64,000 bases of DNA from Verrucomicrobiota bacterium. Its GTDB lineage: Bacteria; Verrucomicrobiota; Verrucomicrobiia; Limisphaerales; SXTU01. Made by a program: the position numbers and the translations under genes. Below are positions 8,344-15,768 of this stretch, one piece after another (the first letter of the stretch is position 1; the number at the start of each line of letters is the position of its first letter). The notes below the pieces were generated by a model. It searched no databases and was not told the DNA's origin. It was given only the letters and a program-made list of their open reading frames with translations. The stretch spans positions 1 through 64,000 of the forward strand of contig VHDH01000002.1 of assembly GCA_016871445.1 (NCBI GenBank). Direction: 5' to 3'.

Positions 8344-9657
8344 ATGAAATTTACCTTGTTGTTGTCCGCGCTCGTAAGCACCGCCTCGTGCGCCCTCGCC
8401 GCCGATCACTGGCCGCAATTCCGTGGCCCGACAGGCGACGGCAAGTCCGAAGCCAAGGGCTTGCCGGTGCAATGGAGCGATACCGAGAAAGTGAAATGGA
8501 AGACGCCCATCCATGACAAAGGCTGGTCCTCTCCCGTCATCTGGGGCGACCAAATTTGGCTCACCACCGCCACAAGTAACGGTACCGAGCTCTACGTCCT
8601 CATGCTCGACAAGAACTCCGGAAAAATTGTTCGCGACGTAAAGCTGTTCGACGCGCAGCAGCCAGAGCTGTGGATGCGCTACAACAGCTACGCCTCTCCT
8701 ACGCCGGTCATCGAGGCGGGGCGGATTTACGTGACGTTCGGCGAAGCAGGCACAGCGTGCCTGGACACCAAGACGGGTGTGAAGCTGTGGGAACGACGCG
8801 ACTTGAAGTGCAACCATTATCGCGGCGCAGGCTCATCCCCAATTCTCTTTAACAATCTGCTCATCCTTCACTTCGATGGCGCGGATGATCAGTTCATCGT
8901 CGCGTTGGACAAGCAAACAGGCAAAGACGCCTGGAAGGTAAAACGCTCGACGGACTATCGCGATCTTGACGCCGCTGGAAAACCGAAGGCCGAGGGCGAC
9001 CTTCGCAAGGCCTACGGTACGCCGCAAATCGCGACCCTTGAAGGCAAACCCGTCCTCCTGAGCAACGGCGCAAAGGCGCATTACGGCTACGATCCGCTGA
9101 CCGGCAAGGAACTATGGCAGGTGGAGTATCAGCCATTCCACTCCTCGGGCGCGCGGCCCATTTTTGGCCACGGGCTATTATTTTTCGCCGCCGGTTTCTC
9201 GAAGGGCCACTTCTACGCCATCCGGCCACCGCCTGCATCCGCGTGGAGGGCGGGTAACATTCTCGACGCGGCAAAGGAGTCCGAGCCCGCGACCGGCAAG
9301 CCGCAACTGGTTTGGAAACTCATCAAGGGTGTTCCGGAGACTCCCTCGCCCGTCCTGCACGGCGAGCACCTTTATCTCTTGGACAACAACGGTTTTGCCA
9401 GCGCTGTCGAAGCCAAAACCGGCAAGGTGCTGTGGTCGGAGCGCGTGCTGAAGGCGGTGTATGCCTCACCCGTGTTTGCCGAGGGCCGCATCTACGCCGC
9501 CGACCGCGAGGGCAAGTGTGTGGTGTTTGCCGCCGCGCCAGAGTTCAAGCTGCTGGGTGAGAGCAAGCTCGACGGCCCCATCGAGGCCTCGCCGGCCATC
9601 AGCGGTAAGGCACTCTACCTCCGCACGGCCAAGACGCTATATCGCATCGAGCAGTAA
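8344..9657 (+). CDS. Secreted PQQ-type beta-propeller repeat protein
   Basis: Exported WD/PQQ-like propeller protein. The ATG at 8344 gives a clean signal peptide (MKFTLLLSALVSTASCALAA), with the mature protein starting at DHWPQFRGP. This W-x-Q-F-R-G-P opening is typical of the PQQ-repeat proteins abundant in Planctomycetes and Verrucomicrobia. Blades recur as (A/S)SPV(I/L)-x-G-x-(I/L)Y followed by D-x-x-(T/S)GK. No catalytic motif of a quinoprotein dehydrogenase is evident, so a scaffold or binding role is as likely as enzyme activity. The length is 437 residues. A longer frame upstream is not needed. Confidence 0.85.
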   Translation: MKFTLLLSALVSTASCALAADHWPQFRGPTGDGKSEAKGLPVQWSDTEKVKWKTPIHDKGWSSPVIWGDQIWLTTATSNGTELYVLMLDKNSGKIVRDVKLFDAQQPELWMRYNSYASPTPVIEAGRIYVTFGEAGTACLDTKTGVKLWERRDLKCNHYRGAGSSPILFNNLLILHFDGADDQFIVALDKQTGKDAWKVKRSTDYRDLDAAGKPKAEGDLRKAYGTPQIATLEGKPVLLSNGAKAHYGYDPLTGKELWQVEYQPFHSSGARPIFGHGLLFFAAGFSKGHFYAIRPPPASAWRAGNILDAAKESEPATGKPQLVWKLIKGVPETPSPVLHGEHLYLLDNNGFASAVEAKTGKVLWSERVLKAVYASPVFAEGRIYAADREGKCVVFAAAPEFKLLGESKLDGPIEASPAISGKALYLRTAKTLYRIEQ

Positions 9658-9689
9658 GAGGAGCGCGGTGACTATACTGGTGGGCTGCT

Positions 9690-10196
9690 TCACAGGAGAA
9701 ACAGCAGACTCGCCAAGTTCACGTAGAGCGCCGCCAGCAGGTCATCTACTGTCACGCCCCAGCCGCCTGGGAGCGACTGGCTCTGGCGCACCGGCCACGG
9801 CTTCCAGATGTCAACGAGACGGAAAGCAGCGAAGATCAGGGCGGTTCCAATCCAATGATTTCCGTCGAAGAAGTAGCCGACCTCGGGCATTCGACCGGTG
9901 TTGTTTGCCACGCTCAACAACCACGCACTAAAACACAGCGGGACAGCGATAATTTCATCCAGCACCACGGAGCCGGGATCTTTCTCACCCAGCGCTTTTT
10001 CCGCCTCGCCACAAATCCATGCGCACAGTGGGATGCTCAAAATAATGCCGCCGAAAAATCCCCACAACGAACCGGTCGCCACCAACCCAGCGAACCACGC
10101 CACCCCGACTAGTGAACCCCATGTCCCCGGGCCAGGCTTGAGCCGACCGGAACCAAATCCTTGCGCCACCCACACGGCGGGATCAAATCCGCTCAC
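9690..10196 (-). CDS. pgpA: Phosphatidylglycerophosphatase A
   Basis: Membrane phosphatase that converts phosphatidylglycerophosphate to phosphatidylglycerol, the step after PgsA. Motifs include the N-terminal GFGSGRLKPGPGTWGSL and DPGSVVLDEIIAVPL, plus RLVDIWKPWP near the C-terminus, all characteristic of PgpA. I choose GTG at 10194-10196: it lies four bases after a GGAGG Shine-Dalgarno, overlaps the pgsA stop (ATGTGA) and gives the normal length of 168 residues. A longer frame would run far into pgsA. The overlap implies translational coupling of the two consecutive pathway enzymes. Confidence 0.9.
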   Translation of the reverse strand: MSGFDPAVWVAQGFGSGRLKPGPGTWGSLVGVAWFAGLVATGSLWGFFGGIILSIPLCAWICGEAEKALGEKDPGSVVLDEIIAVPLCFSAWLLSVANNTGRMPEVGYFFDGNHWIGTALIFAAFRLVDIWKPWPVRQSQSLPGGWGVTVDDLLAALYVNLASLLFLL

Positions 10197-10804
10197 ATGT
10201 CCTCCAGGTAAATCTGGCGGTTCTTCCAGAGGTAAATCGCGCCGGAGGTGAACGTGAGGAGCACCGTTACCCAAAGCGAGAGATGCGCAAACCACGGTAA
10301 CAACAAACCGAAGAAATCTCTTAGCCACGGCCACCACTCGACATGCGCATCTAGCACTAGCAGCGCGATGACGGCGGTGATTTGGGAAATGGTCTTGTGC
10401 TTGCCGAAACGCTCAGCCGCAAGCGTCACGCCCTTCGACGCCGCAAGCAAGCGCAGGCCAGTGATGGCTAATTCGCGCGCGACGATGAGCACCGCCATCC
10501 ACGCTTCAACATGCACGGCCGGCAGCGACCCGCCTGAGCCGGGATCAAACCGCCCGCGTGCAACCAACGCGATGAATGCGGAGCAGGTGAGAATTTTATC
10601 TGCCAGCGGATCCATGAGGATGCCAAAGCTGGTGATGAGCTTGCGCTCGCGCGCGAGCTTGCCGTCGAGGTAATCCGTCAACCCAGCGATGCTGAACAAT
10701 ACCAGTGCGATAGTATCATTCACCGGCGAGCGCGAGAACATCGCCACGAGGAACAAACCCGTGAGGACAAAGCGCGAGACGGTGAGTTTGTTGGGGAGGT
10801 TCAA
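10193..10804 (-). CDS. pgsA: CDP-diacylglycerol--glycerol-3-phosphate 3-phosphatidyltransferase
   Basis: Integral membrane enzyme of phospholipid synthesis that makes phosphatidylglycerophosphate. The CDP-alcohol phosphotransferase signature D-G-x2-A-R-x8-G-x3-D-x3-D is complete (DGKLAR, then G, DPLAD). Membrane spans fill the rest. The start is uncertain: TTG at 10804 yields MNLPNKLTVSR, which matches the family's usual opening, and another TTG six codons upstream is possible. pgpA follows with a four-base overlap, so this is a phosphatidylglycerol operon. Confidence 0.92.
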   Translation of the reverse strand: MNLPNKLTVSRFVLTGLFLVAMFSRSPVNDTIALVLFSIAGLTDYLDGKLARERKLITSFGILMDPLADKILTCSAFIALVARGRFDPGSGGSLPAVHVEAWMAVLIVARELAITGLRLLAASKGVTLAAERFGKHKTISQITAVIALLVLDAHVEWWPWLRDFFGLLLPWFAHLSLWVTVLLTFTSGAIYLWKNRQIYLEDM

Positions 10805-10823
10805 GTGAGTGCTCGGCAGCAAC

Positions 10824-10882
10824 TTACGTTTTGCATCTCATTCTTACGCCGGACCGTAAACAATTTGAAACGCAAAACGTAA
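10824..10882. repeat. Perfect 11-bp inverted repeat between rimO and pgsA
   Basis: TTACGTTTTGC at 10824-10834 and GCAAAACGTAA at 10872-10882 are exact inverted copies with a 37-base loop. They lie between the rimO stop (10911) and the pgsA start on the minus strand. There is no U-tract, so a standard intrinsic terminator is doubtful. The sequence also resembles the ACGTAATGCG-type low-complexity filler seen in other gaps of this window. Confidence 0.5.
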
Positions 10883-10910
10883 TGCGTGACGCGCAACTGG
10901 ATGCCATCGG

Positions 10911-12575
10911 TCACGCCGGCTCGGCCATCAAATCGTAGTCGGTATGGCCGATGATTTTGACGCGGGCGAACTGGCCAAGAGGCAGCTTGCCGCGCACATA
11001 GACACGGCCGTCAATGTCCGGCGCGTCCGCCTCGCCACGGGCCACGAGATAGCGGCCTTTGAGTTGGGCCAGATCCTTGTCGGCTCCGCGAATTAATCCG
11101 TGCTCCCAAGAGGCGACTTTCGCGGCCTTGAGTTCCTTGGCTGACGCTTTTCCCTCAATGAGCACCTTAAGCGTTTTGCCCCCGAAGCGTTCCGCAACGG
11201 TGCGGGCGACCTCGTGCTGCGCGGCCATCGCTTGCTCACGGCGGTATTGCTTCACCTTGTCACTAAGTTGGCTGGTCATCTTGCCAGCGATCGTGCCGTC
11301 CTCTTTTGAGTAGGTGAAGACGCCAAGCCGCTCGAACTGCGTATCCCGAATAAAGTCGAGCAACGTTTGGAAATGCGCATCCGTCTCACCGGGGAAGCCA
11401 ACGATAAACGTGGTCCGTAAGGCGATGCCTGGAACGCCAGCGCGGATGCGCCTAATAAGGTCGCGGATGTATTGGCCGGAGGTTTCGCGGCGCATGCGGG
11501 TAAGCAGGTCGTCATGGATGTGCTGGAGCGGCATGTCCACGTAGCGCGCGACCTTCTTGCACTCAGCGATGGTGGTAATGAGGTCATCCGTCCAATGCGC
11601 GGGGTGGGTGTAAAGTAAGCGGATCCAAAAGTCGCCGCGCAGCGCATTTAATTCGCGTATAAGGGTGCAAAGCGTGGTGGCATCGGCGGCCAACGACTTC
11701 GTGGCGGCCTTGAATTTTTCCGGTGAGGAAATCGCGCGGCTGTGGTTCGTGCGGAGGTCGAGGCCGTAATAGGTCGAGTCCTGAGAAATGAGATTCAACT
11801 CCTTCACGCCATCTTTGATAAGTGCCTTTGCTTCGGCCACGACGTCCGCCTGCGTGCGGCTGCGGTGGCCGCCCCGCATCCGAGGGATGATACAAAAGCT
11901 GCACGGGTGATTGCAGCCCTCGGCAATCTTCACGTAGGCGAAGTGACGCGGCGTGAGGCGGAAGCGGGGAGTGGCGTAGTCGGGGATGTAAAAAGGGCGC
12001 GGAGTGACATCCAAAAGAGGGAATGGGGAATGGGAGATGGGAGATGGGGCGGAAGTAAGGACGGTTTTGGTTTTCCCGAAGGCGCCTGTGCCACGGAGAG
12101 ATTCGTCGAGGTCGTGGCCGAAGGGTTTGGCCTTGTCCATTTTGGCGATGGTTCGCGCGACTTTGGACTTCAGACCTTGGACTTTGGAATTTAGCCCCGC
12201 TTGAACTTTCGCCTGCCGACGCGCCATCGCGTCACGGACGAGTTCGCCCACCTGCGCGACCTGGTCAATGCCCATAAAAGCGTCCACCTCGGGCAGGAGC
12301 TTCGGCAGTTCCTCGCGAAAACGCTGGCTCAGGCAGCCAGACACAATGAGCGCTTGGCCTCGCTGATTTGCCTCGCGGACGGCGGCGGAGTCGAGAATGG
12401 CGTCCACGCTTTCCTCCTGCGCAGCGTCAATGAATGAGCACGTGTTGACGATGACAGCGTCAGCCGTGGCCGGGTCGTTGGTGATTTCTGCCCCGGACTT
12501 GAGCAACGTGCCGAGCATGATCTCGGCGTCCACGAGGTTCTTGGCACAACCGAGGGAAATCATGCCGACCCGCAC
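10911..12575 (-). CDS. rimO: Ribosomal protein S12 methylthiotransferase RimO, with an expanded linker
   Basis: Radical-SAM enzyme that methylthiolates an Asp of ribosomal protein S12. The N-terminal UPF0004 domain has its three cluster cysteines in the contexts SLGCAKN, NTCSF and SGCLS. The radical-SAM motif is GCNHPCSFC, and a C-terminal TRAM domain follows. I start at GTG 12575, which gives MRVGMISLGCAKN; an ATG at 12563 would cut into the first strand, and the longer frame upstream is repeat-derived. The odd part is the linker between the UPF0004 and radical-SAM domains: about 65 extra residues, including SKVQGLKSK and SPISHSPFPLL, that come from low-complexity repeats. The gene follows a RodZ-like gene on the same strand. 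Confidence 0.92.
   Translation of the reverse strand: MRVGMISLGCAKNLVDAEIMLGTLLKSGAEITNDPATADAVIVNTCSFIDAAQEESVDAILDSAAVREANQRGQALIVSGCLSQRFREELPKLLPEVDAFMGIDQVAQVGELVRDAMARRQAKVQAGLNSKVQGLKSKVARTIAKMDKAKPFGHDLDESLRGTGAFGKTKTVLTSAPSPISHSPFPLLDVTPRPFYIPDYATPRFRLTPRHFAYVKIAEGCNHPCSFCIIPRMRGGHRSRTQADVVAEAKALIKDGVKELNLISQDSTYYGLDLRTNHSRAISSPEKFKAATKSLAADATTLCTLIRELNALRGDFWIRLLYTHPAHWTDDLITTIAECKKVARYVDMPLQHIHDDLLTRMRRETSGQYIRDLIRRIRAGVPGIALRTTFIVGFPGETDAHFQTLLDFIRDTQFERLGVFTYSKEDGTIAGKMTSQLSDKVKQYRREQAMAAQHEVARTVAERFGGKTLKVLIEGKASAKELKAAKVASWEHGLIRGADKDLAQLKGRYLVARGEADAPDIDGRVYVRGKLPLGQFARVKIIGHTDYDLMAEPA
12016..12196. repeat. Low-complexity repeats embedded in frame in rimO
   Basis: Within the rimO linker the DNA contains two tandem-like stretches: GGGAATGGGAGATGGGAGA-type sequence at about 12019-12050, and alternating ACTTTGGACTTCAGACC / TTGGACTTTGG at about 12160-12192. 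Both look like the word-like filler found between genes elsewhere here. Both are read through without breaking the frame and lie between, not inside, the conserved domains. Confidence 0.65.
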
Positions 12576-12605
12576 GGGCTGAACGGAGGTAGATTTGCGA
12601 TTATC

Positions 12606-12672
12606 TGTCACGGGACGAAGCGAAGAATGACCAATTGCGAGATGTCCAATGACCAATCAATGCGCAATTCCC
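12606..12672. repeat. GGTCATTGG-type low-complexity repeat upstream of rimO
   Basis: On the minus strand the sequence alternates TTGGTCATTGG, CAATTGGTCATTC and AATTGCGCATTGATTGG. It fills the space between the RodZ-like gene and rimO. It is open in the rimO frame, which artificially lengthens the N-terminus, but it adds no recognisable protein sequence. Confidence 0.55.
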
Positions 12673-12741
12673 AAAGCCCTCAGGGCGGCCGCATTCAGCT
12701 GGTAATTGAGCATTGTAACTTGGTCGTCCATCGAAACCAGG

Positions 12742-13287
12742 TCATGGGGCATTGGGCGTTTTCGCCGGCGCGTTGGTCGGCACGGCTCCTGGCGGAAAAG
12801 AGAGGTATTCTACGACACTCTTCTCCGGCGGCAATTTGTAGTAACCGGGGCCAAGGTTCAGGAGCGGGTCGATGGACTGCTGGCGTCGCCACGCGCCATA
12901 GGCCCAGACAACCAAGCCGATGCACAGGGCGAGGAGGATGAGCGGCAGCAACAAGCGGAGATTGAGCTTCGAAAACTGAAGCATGATCCAGTCGAGCACG
13001 CCCTTCTCACGCGGAATGAGGCTGGGCGGCTCGGCAAACTTTTCCGTGCGCGCCAATTCAGCGTCGAGGGCGGCAAGGACGTTAGACCGGTCGAGGTGAT
13101 AGTGGCGCACGAGCGACTTAACATGACCGCGGATGTAAACTGGCGCGCTAAAGGGATTGAAGTCGCCCGCCTCAAGGGCCGTGATATGGTCGGACTTGAT
13201 CTTAGTGGCGTCGGCCACCTGCGACACGGTGAGGCGGCGCGACTCGCGCGCTTTCCGAAGCAGTTCACCCACATTGCTGCTAACCAT
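12742..13287 (-). CDS. RodZ-like helix-turn-helix membrane protein
   Basis: Resembles RodZ, which ties MreB to the membrane. The ATG at 13287 gives 181 residues: a cytoplasmic helix-turn-helix domain at about residues 5-70 (GELLRKARESRRLTVSQVA, then ITALEAGDFNPF and YIRGHVKSL, the usual RodZ pattern), a basic stretch, and one membrane span at about 110-132. A short Pro-rich outer tail of about 45 residues follows. The tail is shorter than in E. coli RodZ and lacks the large beta-domain. It lies between ftsH and rimO on one strand. A membrane-bound regulator is an alternative, but the RodZ fold fits best. Confidence 0.78.
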   Translation of the reverse strand: MVSSNVGELLRKARESRRLTVSQVADATKIKSDHITALEAGDFNPFSAPVYIRGHVKSLVRHYHLDRSNVLAALDAELARTEKFAEPPSLIPREKGVLDWIMLQFSKLNLRLLLPLILLALCIGLVVWAYGAWRRQQSIDPLLNLGPGYYKLPPEKSVVEYLSFPPGAVPTNAPAKTPNAP

Positions 13288-13504
13288 GCTCGGAAAGGAA
13301 AGCAGTTCATCGCTAGGGAAAGCAACAACGGAAACCACCGCTGCGGGGAGGGGAGCCGGCCGAGCTGATGTGGAATGTTTACCTCATTTGACCATTGGAC
13401 CAGCAACTCAGCCGATCAACACACATCAAGCAGTAGCACCTGGGCCTAAAGATGTGCAGGCGAGAGCGAGCAATTTGCGAACTGGCGACAAAGTTGGCGC
13501 CGCC

Positions 13505-15553
13505 TCAAATCGGTGCTGGCGCAGGGGCGCCAAGGCCGGGTTCGAGCGGCGGGGGGGTGGGTTTGGGTAACTCGGGAACTGACGTGCCAGCGGGTGCCCC
13601 AACAGGAGCCGAGGGAGCGAGTGACGCGGGCGGCGGCGGATTGCTCATCCTGCCAGTGCGAACGATCTCGTCGACTTGGGCGCCTTCCAGCGTTTCGAAT
13701 TCAAGCAAAGCCTTTGCGATGGCCTCAAGCTTGTCGCGGTGCTCATTAATAATGCGCGTGGCGACGGCGTAACCTTCGTCGATGATGCGTTTCACCTCCG
13801 CGTCAATGGCCTGCGCGGTATGCTCGCTGTAATCCTTGCCCCGGCCCAACTCGCGGCCGAGGAAGCGCTCGTCCTCGCCGGCATATAGAACCATGCCTAG
13901 CTTGTCGCTCATGCCGAACTGGCAGACCATCGCGCGCACCATGCCCGTGGCCTGCTGGATGTCGCCAGCGGCCCCGGTGGAGATGTCCTCCGAGACAATC
14001 TCCTCCGCGATGCGGCCGGCCATTGTGACAGCGACCATGTCGAGCATCTCCTTGCGGCGGCGGCTATGAATGTCGTCCTTGGGCAAATACATCGTCGCGC
14101 CAAGCGCTTGGCCGCGCGGGATGATGGTCACTTTGTGTAGTGGATGAGTGTGCTGGAGTAAGACATTGACCAGCGCGTGACCAGCTTCATGCCAAGCGGT
14201 ATTTTTTTTCTCCTCGTCGGTCATGGCGAGGCTACGGCGCTCGCGGCCCCAGCGGACTTTGTCGCGCGCCTCTTCTAACTCCTTCATGGTCACGGCTTTC
14301 TTGTTTTGACGGGCAGCGAGGAGGGCGGCCTCATTCAACAAATTTGCCAGTTCGGCACCAGAAAATCCCGGCGTGCCGCGCGCGATGACCGAAAGGTCGG
14401 CGGCGGGGTCAAGTTTGACGTTGCGAGCGTGAACTTTCAAAATCGCCTCGCGCCCACGCACGTCGGGAAGATTCACGGTCAGTTGGCGGTCGAAGCGGCC
14501 GGGGCGCAGCAGCGCGGGGTCGAGAACATCAGGGCGATTCGTGGCCGCGATGATGATGATGCCTTCTTGCGTGTCGAAACCATCCATCTCAACCAGCAGG
14601 GCATTGAGCGTTTGCTCGCGCTCGTCGTTGCCGCCACCGAGACCGATGCCGCGGCTACGTCCCACGGCGTCAATTTCATCAATGAAGATGAGGCATGGCG
14701 TATTCTTACGGGCCTGCTCGAACATATCACGCACTCGACTTGCACCAACGCCGACAAACATTTCGACAAAGTCAGACCCGCTGATGCTAAAAAAACTTGC
14801 GTCCGCCTCGCCAGCGATGGCCTTGGCAAGCAGCGTTTTGCCCGTGCCCGGCGCGCCAATCATGAGGATGCCCTTGGGGATGCGACCGCCAAGCTTTTGG
14901 AACTTTTTGGGGTCTTTGAGAAACTCGACCAACTCGACGACCTCATCTTTAGCCTCCTCGACGCCAGCCACGTCCTTAAAGGTGGTTTTGTTCTTGTCCT
15001 TGGCGAGCATGCGAGCCTTGCTTTTCCCAAAGCTTAAGGCGCTTTTGCCTGCCATCTTCAAGTTGCGGATGAAGACGAAGTAAATGAATACACCGATGAG
15101 AATGATGGGTAACAGGCTGATCACCATCGACCAGAACAACGTGTTCGGCTCCTTGGTCACGAACAACCCGCTCTCAAGAAGCTTCTCAACCATTTTGTCC
15201 GTGACGGGAATACGGATTCGAAAGGGAACCTCCTCCTTATCGCCTTTGGCATTAAGCTTCTCTTTGAGGTTGCTGTCGGTTCGGATGTATGTGCCAGAGA
15301 TTTCGCGAAGGTCGGAGGTTTGGGGATTATAGGTAATGACACCGTTGCGAATGAGTTTGTTGTCCACCTTTTGGATGAAGTCCGGGTAAGTGAGGACTTC
15401 CGGCCCGGGCTGACCGGGCTTGCGAAAGACCATCAACACGGTGATGGTCGCCGCGATTCCCAGCCACACGAAGAGTGTGTTGCGTCCGCCCAGCTTGGAC
15501 TCTTCGTTCTGGTCGTTTTTGCCGTTTTCCGGACTGCGATTTGGATCAGACAT
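13505..15553 (-). CDS. ftsH: ATP-dependent zinc metalloprotease FtsH
   Basis: Membrane-anchored AAA+ protease that degrades misfolded membrane proteins and selected regulators. From the ATG at 15553 the protein has 682 residues, two membrane spans (about 26-43 and 140-162) enclosing a periplasmic domain, and then the AAA module with Walker A GAPGTGKT at 233-240, Walker B LIFIDE at 288-293 and the second region of homology ([21 protein letters not shown], split by normal spacing). The zinc site HEAGH is at 455-459. An unusual feature is a Pro/Ala-rich C-terminal tail of about 45 residues. The extra 30 codons upstream look untranslated. Confidence 0.96.
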   Translation of the reverse strand: MSDPNRSPENGKNDQNEESKLGGRNTLFVWLGIAATITVLMVFRKPGQPGPEVLTYPDFIQKVDNKLIRNGVITYNPQTSDLREISGTYIRTDSNLKEKLNAKGDKEEVPFRIRIPVTDKMVEKLLESGLFVTKEPNTLFWSMVISLLPIILIGVFIYFVFIRNLKMAGKSALSFGKSKARMLAKDKNKTTFKDVAGVEEAKDEVVELVEFLKDPKKFQKLGGRIPKGILMIGAPGTGKTLLAKAIAGEADASFFSISGSDFVEMFVGVGASRVRDMFEQARKNTPCLIFIDEIDAVGRSRGIGLGGGNDEREQTLNALLVEMDGFDTQEGIIIIAATNRPDVLDPALLRPGRFDRQLTVNLPDVRGREAILKVHARNVKLDPAADLSVIARGTPGFSGAELANLLNEAALLAARQNKKAVTMKELEEARDKVRWGRERRSLAMTDEEKKNTAWHEAGHALVNVLLQHTHPLHKVTIIPRGQALGATMYLPKDDIHSRRRKEMLDMVAVTMAGRIAEEIVSEDISTGAAGDIQQATGMVRAMVCQFGMSDKLGMVLYAGEDERFLGRELGRGKDYSEHTAQAIDAEVKRIIDEGYAVATRIINEHRDKLEAIAKALLEFETLEGAQVDEIVRTGRMSNPPPPASLAPSAPVGAPAGTSVPELPKPTPPPLEPGLGAPAPAPI

Positions 15554-15768
15554 TTTTTTAGTTAAGCGAAAATAGCACCCAAAGCGGGAGGAGGCAACAC
15601 CGGCGTTGGCGGGACTTTTGCGGAGAGTAAGGTGGAAAACCAACTCTACCTAGTTAGCCCCAGAAAGCAGGACGTTGAGACGAAGCAACACGTTTAGGTT
15701 CAGCGTGCTGAGGGTTCGCCCTTGGGGGATCCAGCTGTCGTCACGCGATCTCGAAAACGCAACGCGTT

